Below are positions 11,016 to 20,314 of a stretch of 64,000 nucleotides of DNA, piece after piece. The stretch is taken from NCBI GenBank assembly GCA_027946365.1, contig JAPEUQ010000021.1, positions 310,001 through 374,000 of the forward strand, written 5' to 3'. Below the pieces are notes generated by a model. It was not told the origin of the DNA. It did not search any database and was given only the letters and a program-made list of their open reading frames with translations. Origin of the DNA: Kalmusia sp. IMI 367209. Taxonomy: Eukaryota > Ascomycota > Dothideomycetes > Pleosporales > Didymosphaeriaceae. How positions within the stretch are numbered: position 1 is the stretch's first letter; the number at the start of each line of letters is the position of its first letter. Made by a program: the position numbers and the translations under genes.

Positions 11016-12059
11016 CTACAACTTACTCTGTGGCCCTTTCTTCCACAGTTCTACAAAGCCGTTACTCAATACCACCCTTCCATCCTCCTTCACGATTGTC
11101 TGGAAAATAACCTCCTCTAAGACCTTGCCATCCACCTTCTTCTCTCCCACCTTCCACATCCTAGTCTCTAGCGCATTACCAGGATACACAATCTTTGCAA
11201 ACCTTGCTTTAAAGCTCCTCAGCCTTGCCGCTTCACTCCCACCCAGCTGCTTCAATACCCCATGAGCAGCAATATTCCACGTTCCCAAGCCCTGCAAAAA
11301 CGCGCCTTTGAAACCACCATCTTGCGCGAATTTATCATCAGCATGGATAGGATTGTAGTCTCCACACAAACGGTAGAGGAGCGTAGTTTCAGGTGTAGTC
11401 TGGAAAACATGTACCGCGTCTGGAGCCCTGTTCGGTGGCGTGTAGTTCACCGTCTTCGGCCCCGCCGGTCCACCGTAGCCTCCTTGTCCAATACCAAATG
11501 CTTTGCTCGTCATTCTGGCGAATACTTTCCCGCTCTTGCTGTCGACCATACTTTGTACCATTTCCTGAATCATGTTACCGCCCTTATCGTAAACGCCTAC
11601 AATCTCCGGGCTGATTTCTAGATCGAGACCCTCGCTAGATACGGGAATGGGCTGCAAGATCTCGATGCCGCGTTCACCGTCGACGGAGCGTTGCGGATCG
11701 AAAGCAGGCACGCCAGGCACGTCTGTAACGAGGGCACGGGCGAAAAAGTCGTACACATCTTGGTCCGTCTGCTTGAAGGGAAGATTTATGGGGAAGGTGG
11801 GGAAGCAGGAGAAGTTGGGGTCCAGTTCGTAGAGGAAATGTATTTCGTCTTTTGTGCACCCTATCGCATTTGCCTACAGCGTGGATTAGCACTCGAGACA
11901 CTTTCCAGATGAGCGGAGGGCTCCTACGAAAAGCAACACGTCGCGGCGGAGGTAGCTCGCCTTGACAGTGGGAAGCTTGAAGCCGACTGCTTTTGTGAAG
12001 TCGACATTGTCGTAGCGACCGTCTGGTCTCTTGACAGGCTTGTCTTTGTCGGCCACCAT
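11016..12059 (-). CDS. Peroxisomal MaoC-type enoyl-CoA hydratase 2
   Basis: A two-exon gene (11928-12059 and 11016-11873) for a double hot-dog enoyl-CoA hydratase 2, the kind that makes (R)-3-hydroxyacyl-CoA in fungal beta-oxidation and is the hydratase part of Fox2/MFE-2. The ATG at 12059 is used; the frame upstream has only TTG. The N-terminal half holds VKASYLRRDVLLFANAIGC and ELDPNFSCFPTFPI. The C-terminal half has the hydratase-2 signature YRLCGDYNPIHADDKFA...GLGTWNIAAHG, with the Asp and His expected for catalysis. The tail GPQSKL ends in a perfect PTS1. It stands alone without the dehydrogenase domains of MFE-2, so another protein must oxidise its product. Confidence 0.88.
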
Positions 12060-12412
12060 GTTATCGGGAGTCGAGAACAATTGAGGAGTAGAGGTGGTTT
12101 TGTCTCGTGTTCACATGACGGCGTCGGGAGGATGTTATACGTCGTTAGAGCTACATTTCGGACAAGGATGCTGCGGCGCGGTGTAGTATCGCCGCTAGCC
12201 TTGCCAGAGCTGATGTGGAGAAGGGCAACGGAGGCGCCATTCGGGTCGGGTTAAAACACCCGGCTAGCTCGGCTTATGCCCGGGCGAGGTATTTCCACGT
12301 GACATGTCCTCCAGTTGCTTGTCAAAATCTGAGCCAATGAGAAACAAATTCGAGCAGCGAAGACGATCGTGCAAGCTGTTGATTTTAGTATTCTTGTCTC
12401 TAGCAGTGCTTG
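12060..12412. promoter_or_regulatory. MaoC upstream region
   Basis: This short gap separates the MaoC start from the 3' end of AtuA-2. It contains an inverted repeat CGGGT-N6-ACCCG (12247-12262) and a CCAAT box (about 12336). The main cluster palindrome is absent. No gene is seen. Confidence 0.35.
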
Positions 12413-14359
12413 TTACAATTTTCCCTTCATCGTAACCCTTCTTCTCTCCTCCGCCCTCACAAACTCCGCCGGCAAGTCAACATGCCTCGCTCTCAGAAAC
12501 TCTCCGACGCTCTTTCCAAATCCATCCAGCACACTGCTACTACTGACGCCCTCTTGCAAAAGCCCCTTGATAACAAAATGTACCGCCATCAGCCCTTCAA
12601 ATTCACATCGCTCCACACTGTATTTGTCCTTCCAGTCATCCCCTAACAGCTCAATGTACCTCTGCCTGGTCAAAAAGCTTCGCAGCCACGGCCAAGCCGA
12701 ACGATCTCTCACCCAAAAGCCTACGTTTGCATTTCCACCTTTGTCTCCTGACCGCCCAAACACTACATCGCCAAGTGGTCTCCGCTCGGTGGCCCCGAAG
12801 GACGCCAATGCAGCAGGAGCCTCAGGATCATAGTCCAACTGCTCTGGCACCTTCTCCGCACATTCGTCTTTTCGAATCGACGGCACATCAACCACACTCC
12901 CATCCACAAAATGCGTCTTCAGCTTCACACCCACACTCGGTACCAGACTCGGAAAATACCTCACGTACGGCTTCGGCTCCATGGTCCGCCAGTCCATCGC
13001 CAAGTGCAGTCCACAATATCCTTGCATTCCGTTGTAAAAGATGGCCCTTTTAAACTTCAACAGAGCGTCTTTGTCCTCGCTCTGCGCAAACATGCGTAGC
13101 GTAACAGTACATTCCTGCTGTGTTTTCGGATCTGGCGGACTGCTCCCGTAGACTTCCATGCTAAAGGTCGAGAAATCCGCAGGGTTGATCTCGCGCAATA
13201 CTTGATCTTTCATGAGGGCAAGTTTCTCACGAGTATCAAGGCCGGCAGCATACCCACAGACTTCAGCTTGCCAGCCGCCAAGGAGGCAGATGGCGAGTTT
13301 GGAAGTGGGCGGTGGAGCGGAGCCCACTATACCTGTGAGGCGAACGCGGTTCTTGCCTATCTGTTCGAGGTAGGCGGAGTCGATGCGAGCTGTGACGTCG
13401 GGGTTGAGGTAGTAAGGGCCTTGGATCTCGTAGAGGAGTTGTGCTTTGCAGGTGTCTACCGTAACTGCGCCGTTCGTATGATCTGGCTTCGTAATAATGC
13501 AGGTCCCATCGCTCGCTATCTCGGCAATGGGGTATCCGACGTGGTGAAGTTGCTCGATTTCTCTCCAGCCGCAGAAATTGCCTCCGGTAACATATGCTCC
13601 GCACTCGATAATGTGACCAGCCAAAAGACTCCCTGCGAGTTCTCGATAGTCCGTGCTCTTCCAGCCATGCCACCAAGCTGCTAAACCCATGACAGGCGAA
13701 GCATCGCAACAACGGCCACAGATCACAATCTGCGCTCCTGCTTCGAGCGCAGAAATTACTCCCGTCATTCCCGTGTACACATTCGCCGCCAAGACTTTAT
13801 CTTTCAATCCACCCAGTTCTAACGTCTTCTGATCCAGATGCATCAATTTCCCCAACCCCCCCTCCTTCACCAATCCCGTGACATTGTCCCCACTTACCCA
13901 TGCAACTTTCACCCCCTCAATACCCAAGCTCTTGAAATACTCATCCGTCTTCCTAGCGAGGCCTTCCGGATTGAGCGCACCTCCATCGTGTACGACTTTG
14001 ATGTTCTTGCGTGCGAGGAGTTTGGCTGCTGCACCATCCTGCCAGGCGAGTTGCTCGAGGAAATTTGGTTCGTAGCCTAGGTCTGGGCGCGTGGTGAGCT
14101 CGATGGCCTTCCAGGCAATGTTGAATTCCTAGATATCAGAGCACACTAAGTTGATGTTTCCGAAGCGATGTTGGGCCAAGATTGCTTACAGCGAGGTAGT
14201 CAGCTGTTATGGCGTCAACATCGCCGTCACGGGCAAGTCGATAACTATCTCAATCAGTTCACAGATTCGAAATCATCGACTGTAAACGTACACTTGATCG
14301 ATCCCATCGCCGATAGCCCCAGACGCATTGCCAATCCGAATTGGCCGTTTCGAAGACAT
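12413..14359 (-). CDS. AtuA-like (DUF1446) protein 2
   Basis: A complete AtuA-family gene in three exons encoding about 610 residues. It starts MSSKRPIRIGNASGAIGDGIDQ. The first intron is in the DQV-YRLARDGDVDAITADYLA segment (donor GTACGT), the second follows DYLA and leads to EFNIAWKAIELT. Family blocks are QIVICGRCCDASPVMGLAAWWHGW, GHIIECGAYVTGGNFCGW and YEIQGPYYLNPDVTA. After about residue 480 comes GDVVFGRSGDKGGNANVGFW, the start of the C-terminal ferredoxin-like AtuA domain. The family is named from Pseudomonas terpene catabolism but its reaction is unproven. The C-terminus is KGKL, at best a weak peroxisomal signal. No frameshifts are seen, unlike AtuA-1. It diverges from ligase 2 across a region holding the cluster motif. 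Confidence 0.88.
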
Positions 14360-14833
14360 CTTCAATTCGCACAGTCAATTCGTGTGAAACGGCCGCTTCT
14401 ACCCTCGCAGCTGGAGACCCTCAAATCTACAGTCTCAGGGCTCGAAAATGCACCTTCTCCCCCGCCCTCTTCGAAGCTACTCGGCTCGGTAGACCGGGTG
14501 CAATGTCCTTCCGCGCTGAATCATTAGCGCACCCGAATCCGTCTGGGGAAGCTCATGTGGATCCTGCGGGGTCGGGGCGTCGGAGGGTCGGGGACTCCAG
14601 ACAAATGTTGCAGATGCGTTGCACAATAATTGTTCTCGGGCTGAAGGACGCGGAAAAGGATTCCAGAGCTGAAGGCGCATTTGTCGAGGTGCGGTGAGTC
14701 TTGGTGGGCATGACAACGTCCCGCCTTGTGCCAGGGCATCGGGAAGAGCTCCCAAAATCGAGTGCTGTCTGTTGTTGATCGTTCTTCACGAGCTGTGCGA
14801 ATCCAACACGTCTGGTTTCATCTTTCCACCACG
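14360..14833. promoter_or_regulatory. Divergent promoter AtuA-2 / ligase 2
   Basis: No gene is seen. GCGCTGAATCATTAGCGC (14513-14530) is the reverse-strand form of the cluster motif core (GCGCTAATGATTCAGCGC), with one full arm and GCGC on both sides. It is about 155 bp upstream of AtuA-2 and 305 bp upstream of ligase 2. Confidence 0.45.
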
Positions 14834-16524
14834 ATGAAGACTTACAGCTCTTCAACCCAAATCGACATCCCCACCGACCTATCCCTAACCCAACTCCTTC
14901 ATACCACAACAACGCCACCACTCCCACCCTCCCACCTCATCGCAACCGACTCCCTGACACATCGCTCTCTTACAATCCACGAGCTACGAACGAACGCCGG
15001 AAGACTCGCATCCGGCCTCTCCAAAACCTTTGACCCACAAGATCAGTCGCACTGGGCAGTCATCCTACCCAATTCCTGTGACTATGTCGAAATCGTCCAC
15101 GCTGTACTCTGGATGGGTGGTGTCGTCTGCCCAATCAACCACGCAATTGTCGCAACAGAAATCGCGCACGGCTTAACAGTGACTAGACCGGATTTCGCCG
15201 TCGTATATGGACCCGTCGTTCCAAAAGTAGAGGAAGCCATCGCTATAGCAGAAAAGGATTTGAAGGTGCAGGGCGTAGATTGGAAACCACCAACCATCAT
15301 ATCGATAGTAGAGCGCACGCCTTCAGGCCCGTACAAGCACATTCCTGACGACTTTTCCGCGTTCAAAGACACCCTCACGATCCCACAATATGCAGATACC
15401 AGGCAGCGGCTCGCGACGATCCATCTGTCGTCCGGAACCACCGGGAAGCCCAAAGGCGTGGAGCTCACGCAATACAACTTCGTATCCAACGTGAAGCAGC
15501 TTGAGGCCCACGACCCAGCGCAATTCCACCGCGGCAGCAGGATTGTGGCGTTCACGCCATTCGCGCATATCGGAAACACTACATTTCCCCTCTTCTTCGG
15601 CCCTTACATGGGCATCTGGCATCATGCGATGCCGCAGTTCGAATTGGAGACCTTCGCGAAGCTAGTCGACAGCGTAAAACCGACCATATTTCAGGGCGTT
15701 CCGAGCGTGGTAATTAGCTTCGCTAACACGGATATAACGTACCGGTACGATTTCTCCAGAGCGGAGAAGATCGATTGCGGTGGCCCGCCGTTCAAGAAAG
15801 ATATGTTTGACCGATTGATGAGTAAAGCACCGTGGAGGGTGAATCAGGTGTATGGCATGACGGAAGGAGCTGGGTACATCGCATACCAGCGGAAGGGCGA
15901 CGCACAGCCTGACAACGTTGTCGGTCCGTTGCTGCCAAACATCGAGATCGCGTTGCGGATCAATGACGGGAAAGACGATGCCCCAGATGGCGGAGCAGGC
16001 GAGATGTGGCTCCGAGGTCCTAATATCACGCGCGGGTACGCGTTCAATCCTGATGCCAACCGCGATGCGTTCCCCGTAGAAGGATGGTATAATACAGGCG
16101 ACGTCTGCACGATTTCCAAAACCGGTGTAATCGCTGTAGTCGGACGAACGAAGGAATTGATAAAATACAAGGGTTTCCAAGTAAGCCCCGCAGAACTTGA
16201 AGCGTATTTGAACTCGCACCGTCACGTGGTAGAGGGGAGGTGTAGGGCCTGTATTTGACGAAAGCCAGTTGACGGAGCTACCAACAGCCTATGTAGTCCT
16301 CAAGGAGCACTTGCTCCAGGAGAAGGACAGAAAAGAAGCCTTGAGGGAGATACAAAAACGAGATCGATTGCAAGGTTAGTGGCTACAAAAAGCTGAGGGG
16401 CGGTGTGTGGGAAGTGAAAAGCCTGCCAAAGAACCCGACTGGAAAGATACTACGGAAGCAATTGAAGGATCAGAGGAGTGGTTTGACATCGCTAGATCGC
16501 GCAGACCGCCGAGTAAAATTATAG
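14834..16524 (+). CDS. Acyl-CoA ligase 2, interrupted by two apparent frameshifts
   Basis: A second adenylate-forming acyl-CoA ligase, about 560 residues if read through. The start MKTYSSSTQIDIPTDL at 14834 has context ACGATGA. Motifs: SSGTTGKPKGVELTQYN (P-loop), VYGMTEG, GWYNTGDVCTISKTG, RTKELIKYKGFQVSPAELEAYL, and near the end KNPTGKILRK with the adenylation lysine. The open frame stops at 16257 after HRHVVEG. Deleting one G in 16234-16237 restores GGVGPVFDESQLTELPTAYVVL, and deleting one A in 16354-16358 restores the KVSGYKKLRGGVWEV stretch to a stop at 16522-16524. The restored tail would be RRVKL, not a good PTS1, so its compartment is uncertain. It converges on the membrane-protein gene. 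Confidence 0.8.
16234..16237 (+). other. Homopolymer frameshift in ligase 2 (first)
   Basis: A run of four G lies where three keep the ligase frame. The codons before read HRHVVEG; the next frame reads GVGPVFDESQLTELP. The only intron-like alternative would be 17 nt, too short to splice. Confidence 0.65.
16354..16358 (+). other. Homopolymer frameshift in ligase 2 (second)
   Basis: A run of five A lies where four keep the frame. The preceding frame reads KEALREIQ and the following frame reads NEIDCKVSGYKKLRGG, a standard ligase C-terminal segment. Confidence 0.6.
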
Positions 16525-16632
16525 CACCATACCACTCGGCTTTGTTTAGCCTGTTCGTCGATCGGATAGTCTCGTCGATAATCAAATCAAGTGGCGAAAG
16601 GGATGATGCGCGATCGTGCTCCCCTCTTGTGC

Positions 16633-17891
16633 TCACTCATTTTCGTCAAACGAATGATTGCCCCATTGCACGGACGAGCCCTTCGAGGTAACAGTGACCT
16701 TTTTCTCAAGTTCGGCATATGAAAAGTCCACGGCAGCACTTCCATCTTCGCTCACTACTCCTTGTTTCACATCCCAGCCAGTCAATGTTCTCAATTTAGG
16801 AACGACATCTCGAAAGATTGCCGGTATTGTTGGCAGACAACCGCAGACAATCGTACCAGCAATCTCCCCCTGCCTGCACCACCATCAGCTTATTAGCACA
16901 GGATTTATGAACTAGGGAGAACACTTACGCCCATAGAGCAGCGGGAGTGAGATGCGTGACATCATGTGTTCGTGCGAAGCGCACTTGAACAACGATCCTG
17001 GCTAAGCTTGAAAGGAACGCACTATACTCTCCCTATTAGAAAGTCTACACAACAAACTCCCCGATCAGAAGCACTTACAATACGCCCGCCGAAAAGACCG
17101 CCGATACCCCAATCTTCTTCGCAACAGATAGCTTCTGTAAACGCCAAACGTGATAGATTGGCAAGACCAGGATGCACATGTCGAAGGCCATATTTACAGT
17201 CGCACTAGTAATACACATAGCCGCGATATTGATGCAAGACCCGTCTTCGAAGGGCCGCCATATCTTCGTCCTAGGATTGCACGCCCAAATCGTCGTGATA
17301 GTGACCGTAGTATAGAAAACTGCGTTGAAAGTCAAAAGTATGCAGATAGCATAGTATGTTAAGCCAATTCGGTGGGGGCAAAGGATGTGCAGGAGTTGGA
17401 GCAAGATGGACAGTTTGGCGAATAAGAAGAGGGGGTTAAGCAGCATCTCGAGGATGTTCAGGAACTGGAGATTGTTAGTGGATGGATTTTCGATGAGAAC
17501 AGGCGATGGGTTATGGTACGTACTTTCAGCAAGATGGAAACATGGCTGAGTGACAGGTCCCACATGTGCAGCACGCCTAGCCCATATGAAAGGGTGTGCA
17601 AAGCAATGCTGTTCCATGCAACGCATACTATCCAGGCAATAATCATGGCATCTGAGATGATTAACGAGCTGCAGAAGCGTAGCATTCCAACTTACAGTCT
17701 TCCCATCCGTGAGCTTTCTGTATCAGAAATCGAGCCCATAGTCGAAGAATGACGAATGTTGTGCTAATGACTAGGCAAAATATTGCTATGATCTTACATA
17801 GGACTAGGTTGCTTGATGGGCTGGTGAAATTAGGTGTTATGCCAAATGGTGGTGCCTGGGCGGGAGTGGTGTCGAGATATGCTGGGTCCAT
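16633..17891 (-). CDS. Fungal rhodopsin-domain integral membrane protein (Pth11-like)
   Basis: Five GT-AG introns split this gene. It encodes about 340 residues with seven likely membrane spans, as in the fungal rhodopsin-domain family that includes Pth11-like receptors. It starts MDPAYLDTTPAQAPPFG at 17891. Span 1 is LVLCKIIAIFCLVISTTFV; then AMIIAWIVCVAWNSIAL; FLNILEMLLNPLFLFAKLSI with LLQLLHI; YYAICILLTFNAVFYTTVTI; and NMAFDMCILVLPIYHVWRL, followed by the LARIVVQVRF loop-span region. The hydrophilic tail from VCGCLPTIPAIFRDVVP to HSFDENE is cytoplasmic by family norm. No CFEM domain is present. It lies tail to tail with ligase 2. A sensing role for the cluster's substrate is only a guess. 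Confidence 0.78.
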
Positions 17892-18643
17892 AGTGATCAA
17901 GAAGCAGAAGGTCCTGGATGTCGATCCCGTAAGTACGAAAGTGAGAGATGAGAGGAGATGAAAAGCTCGCCTTTCTGGAATTTTGTTCAAGCAAGGGGCT
18001 GAACGTAAGACTGGCCCCCATTTTGTGGTGGTTGCATACACGCATATGCAGACTGCCTTGATTGATAGATCGAGCGGGGTCTTGGAGGAAGTTGAACACC
18101 GGTCGGGACGGCCCCATCTGCTGAACGCCCTATCACTGCATCCCAAAGCGGTTGCACCAGGTATAATTAGTGCGCTTGCCCCAGACCCTACCGAAAATAG
18201 CAAGGCTAGATATCTATGTTCGTATGAACTTTGCAGTAACACACTATATATGCAGTAGACTTATGCTCCTAGTTATCGGAATCATGATAGCCTTTTTCCT
18301 GTTAGTCTTGACATGTGATTGACCATGCATAGTTCTAACGATTTATTGCAGCACCTAGTGGGTGTGTAATTAATATCTTCTTAACCCTAAGCGTCATAGA
18401 TGTCTACAATTGCACTATGGGCCCGACTTCTCGATTGTCCAATAATCAGTGTCATGAATCCAACAAGCCAAACTCTTCAATATCAACCAGAACTCCAGTT
18501 CTACGCATGCAACGTAATGCATGCATGACAGCATGCCGCCCAAGGGTATATAACGTTGCGAATCATAATGCCGCCGGGTATCAAACGCCTGCCCATGATA
18601 TAAATTGTAGAAATCTCATCGTCTCGTCGTCTCGGTCAATGCG
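17892..18643. other. Intergenic region at the right edge of the cluster
   Basis: No convincing gene is seen. Reading frames are short and AT-rich stretches are common. It separates the accessory cluster from mostly core genes. Confidence 0.5.
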
Positions 18644-19975
18644 CTATGGATTCGCGTGGACGAAATGGGCGCCGTGGCATTGAGAATGCTTGGCTTTGAA
18701 GGACTGAATTCGCGTCAACATCCACCCTGACGTCCATTTTACACCGCCACCGGATGCTTGTTCGTGGCCAAGTCGTATGCTGCGTGATAGACGACAAGTC
18801 TCGCCATAGTGTTGCCACTGCATACATTTACCGACTCTGGAGCAAGCCGCCCGGCATGCGTCCGCAGATTTGCCAGCTGTTTTCTTTCCCTGGTATGTGA
18901 TTTCCTCGGACACATTTGACCAATCATCTCTTCGCTCCTGAAGAAAAGGCTCAATATATGTGAATAGCTCCTCGAATGTAAGCGGTTTAGATGGTCGCTC
19001 GCGGCTCGACTCCCAGCGCTCCAGACTGGCAAACTCGTCCGGCTGCATGTGGTGCAGTGTCAAGACTGCTTCGCACCATTGCTCCCAATTGAAGCGCACG
19101 GTCGACGGACTTTCGCCGTTGAACATAGGCCAGTATCCTCGAATTGATATTCCGCTTTCCTTGAGTACCTTCGCGAGCACCTCATCACCACAGCATTCTT
19201 TTCTGACGTCTTTCCCAAACAAATGCGTCCCTGGCGAGCGATGGTTCTCCGCGAACATCCTGCCTCGCGCCATCAGCTTGTTGAAGGCGCCACGCGAAAG
19301 AACAAAGCCGCTACCGCCATGCGCGAAGACGGTCTTCTTGCGTGGCCAGACCGGAGAGCCAAAGTAGTAGGGCGTCTTGGGGTCAAACGTGGCCAGGAAT
19401 CTCTGCATGTTATCCCAATTGACGTACGTATCCAGTTCCACAAACAAGAACCAATTCGACCTGGGTCGGAGCGAATCAGCAAGCTCGATCATCGGGAGAA
19501 ACTTGTACTTGTCCAACCGCCAACCCTCCTTCGTCTTCTCCTCTACCGTGACCGCTTTTTGTATCTGATCGTAGACATCGAAATCAGGGTTGTTGTATTT
19601 GTATTCGGGTCGGAGATTCGCGAGCGTATCCACAATGTCGAAGCCGCCGTACGCGTCTTTGCGATCCGAGAACAAGAGGACATCCTGCTTGCAGCGGTTG
19701 AGGCGGCTGAGGTAGGCCGGCAGGAGCGTCGCCACCTCACCGGCCCCGATCTTGAGTACGATAGTGACATCGTCCATGGCGCCAGCCCGAAAGGGTGCGC
19801 ATTCTTCTCCATAGGGGACCTCGACGGCCAAGGGTCGCGGTCGGGCGGGTCTGGGGCGCTCAGGCAAGATCTCGAAGCCGCGGCGGCCGAAAAGCAGCTT
19901 CGTGATAAAGGACAGTAGGAAAAATATACAAAGAAGGATGGCGGCGCACAGCAGGCGCGTCGGCGACAATCGCAT
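18644..19975 (-). CDS. GT31-like type II membrane glycosyltransferase
   Basis: A single-exon gene for 443 residues. The start at 19975 (MRLSPTRLLCAAI) is the first ATG in frame; the frame opens earlier only through TTG. Residues 7-30 (LLCAAILLCIFFLLSFITKLLF) form a signal anchor, so the enzyme should sit in the Golgi/ER lumen. The lumenal domain shows VLLFSDRKD, KYKFLPMIELADSLRPRSNWFLFVELDTYV (a DxD-like metal site at ELDTY), FAHGGSGFVLSRGAFNKL and ECCGDEVLAKVL, the order seen in fringe-like fungal GT31/DUF604 proteins. A cysteine-rich tail (DACRAACSRVGKCMQWQHYGETCRL) resembles a PAN-like or short lectin module. The sugar donor and acceptor are unknown. Confidence 0.75.
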   Translation of the reverse strand: MRLSPTRLLCAAILLCIFFLLSFITKLLFGRRGFEILPERPRPARPRPLAVEVPYGEECAPFRAGAMDDVTIVLKIGAGEVATLLPAYLSRLNRCKQDVLLFSDRKDAYGGFDIVDTLANLRPEYKYNNPDFDVYDQIQKAVTVEEKTKEGWRLDKYKFLPMIELADSLRPRSNWFLFVELDTYVNWDNMQRFLATFDPKTPYYFGSPVWPRKKTVFAHGGSGFVLSRGAFNKLMARGRMFAENHRSPGTHLFGKDVRKECCGDEVLAKVLKESGISIRGYWPMFNGESPSTVRFNWEQWCEAVLTLHHMQPDEFASLERWESSRERPSKPLTFEELFTYIEPFLQERRDDWSNVSEEITYQGKKTAGKSADACRAACSRVGKCMQWQHYGETCRLSRSIRLGHEQASGGGVKWTSGWMLTRIQSFKAKHSQCHGAHFVHANP

Positions 19976-20314
19976 CTTGCTGGTTGCCACACGCTGGGCG
20001 GCTGGAGGGGACAAACATCATGGATGGCAGCTCTGGGGGCCGCTAGCCGCTTCCGGCGCTAAATGGACCAGCATGCGACTTCGCAATTTCGCTCTTGATC
20101 CTTTGATTGCGCGTTCGTAGAAACAAAGAAGATGCACATCCGGCACGAATGCATTGCAAGAACTTGGGGGGACCTGTGGGGACCTGCACCGATTCGTCCG
20201 CCTCATTCCTTGTACCACCCACAGAAGTCTTGCATGCGGTGCCTGTGCACTAGTCAAACTACAATCCGAAGAACCACCAGAAGACCTGTTCACGATTGGA
20301 ATTGTATCAATTGA
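19976..20314. other. Short intergenic region
   Basis: Upstream region of the glycosyltransferase and 3' flank of the phosphoesterase gene. Nothing further is seen. Confidence 0.4.
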
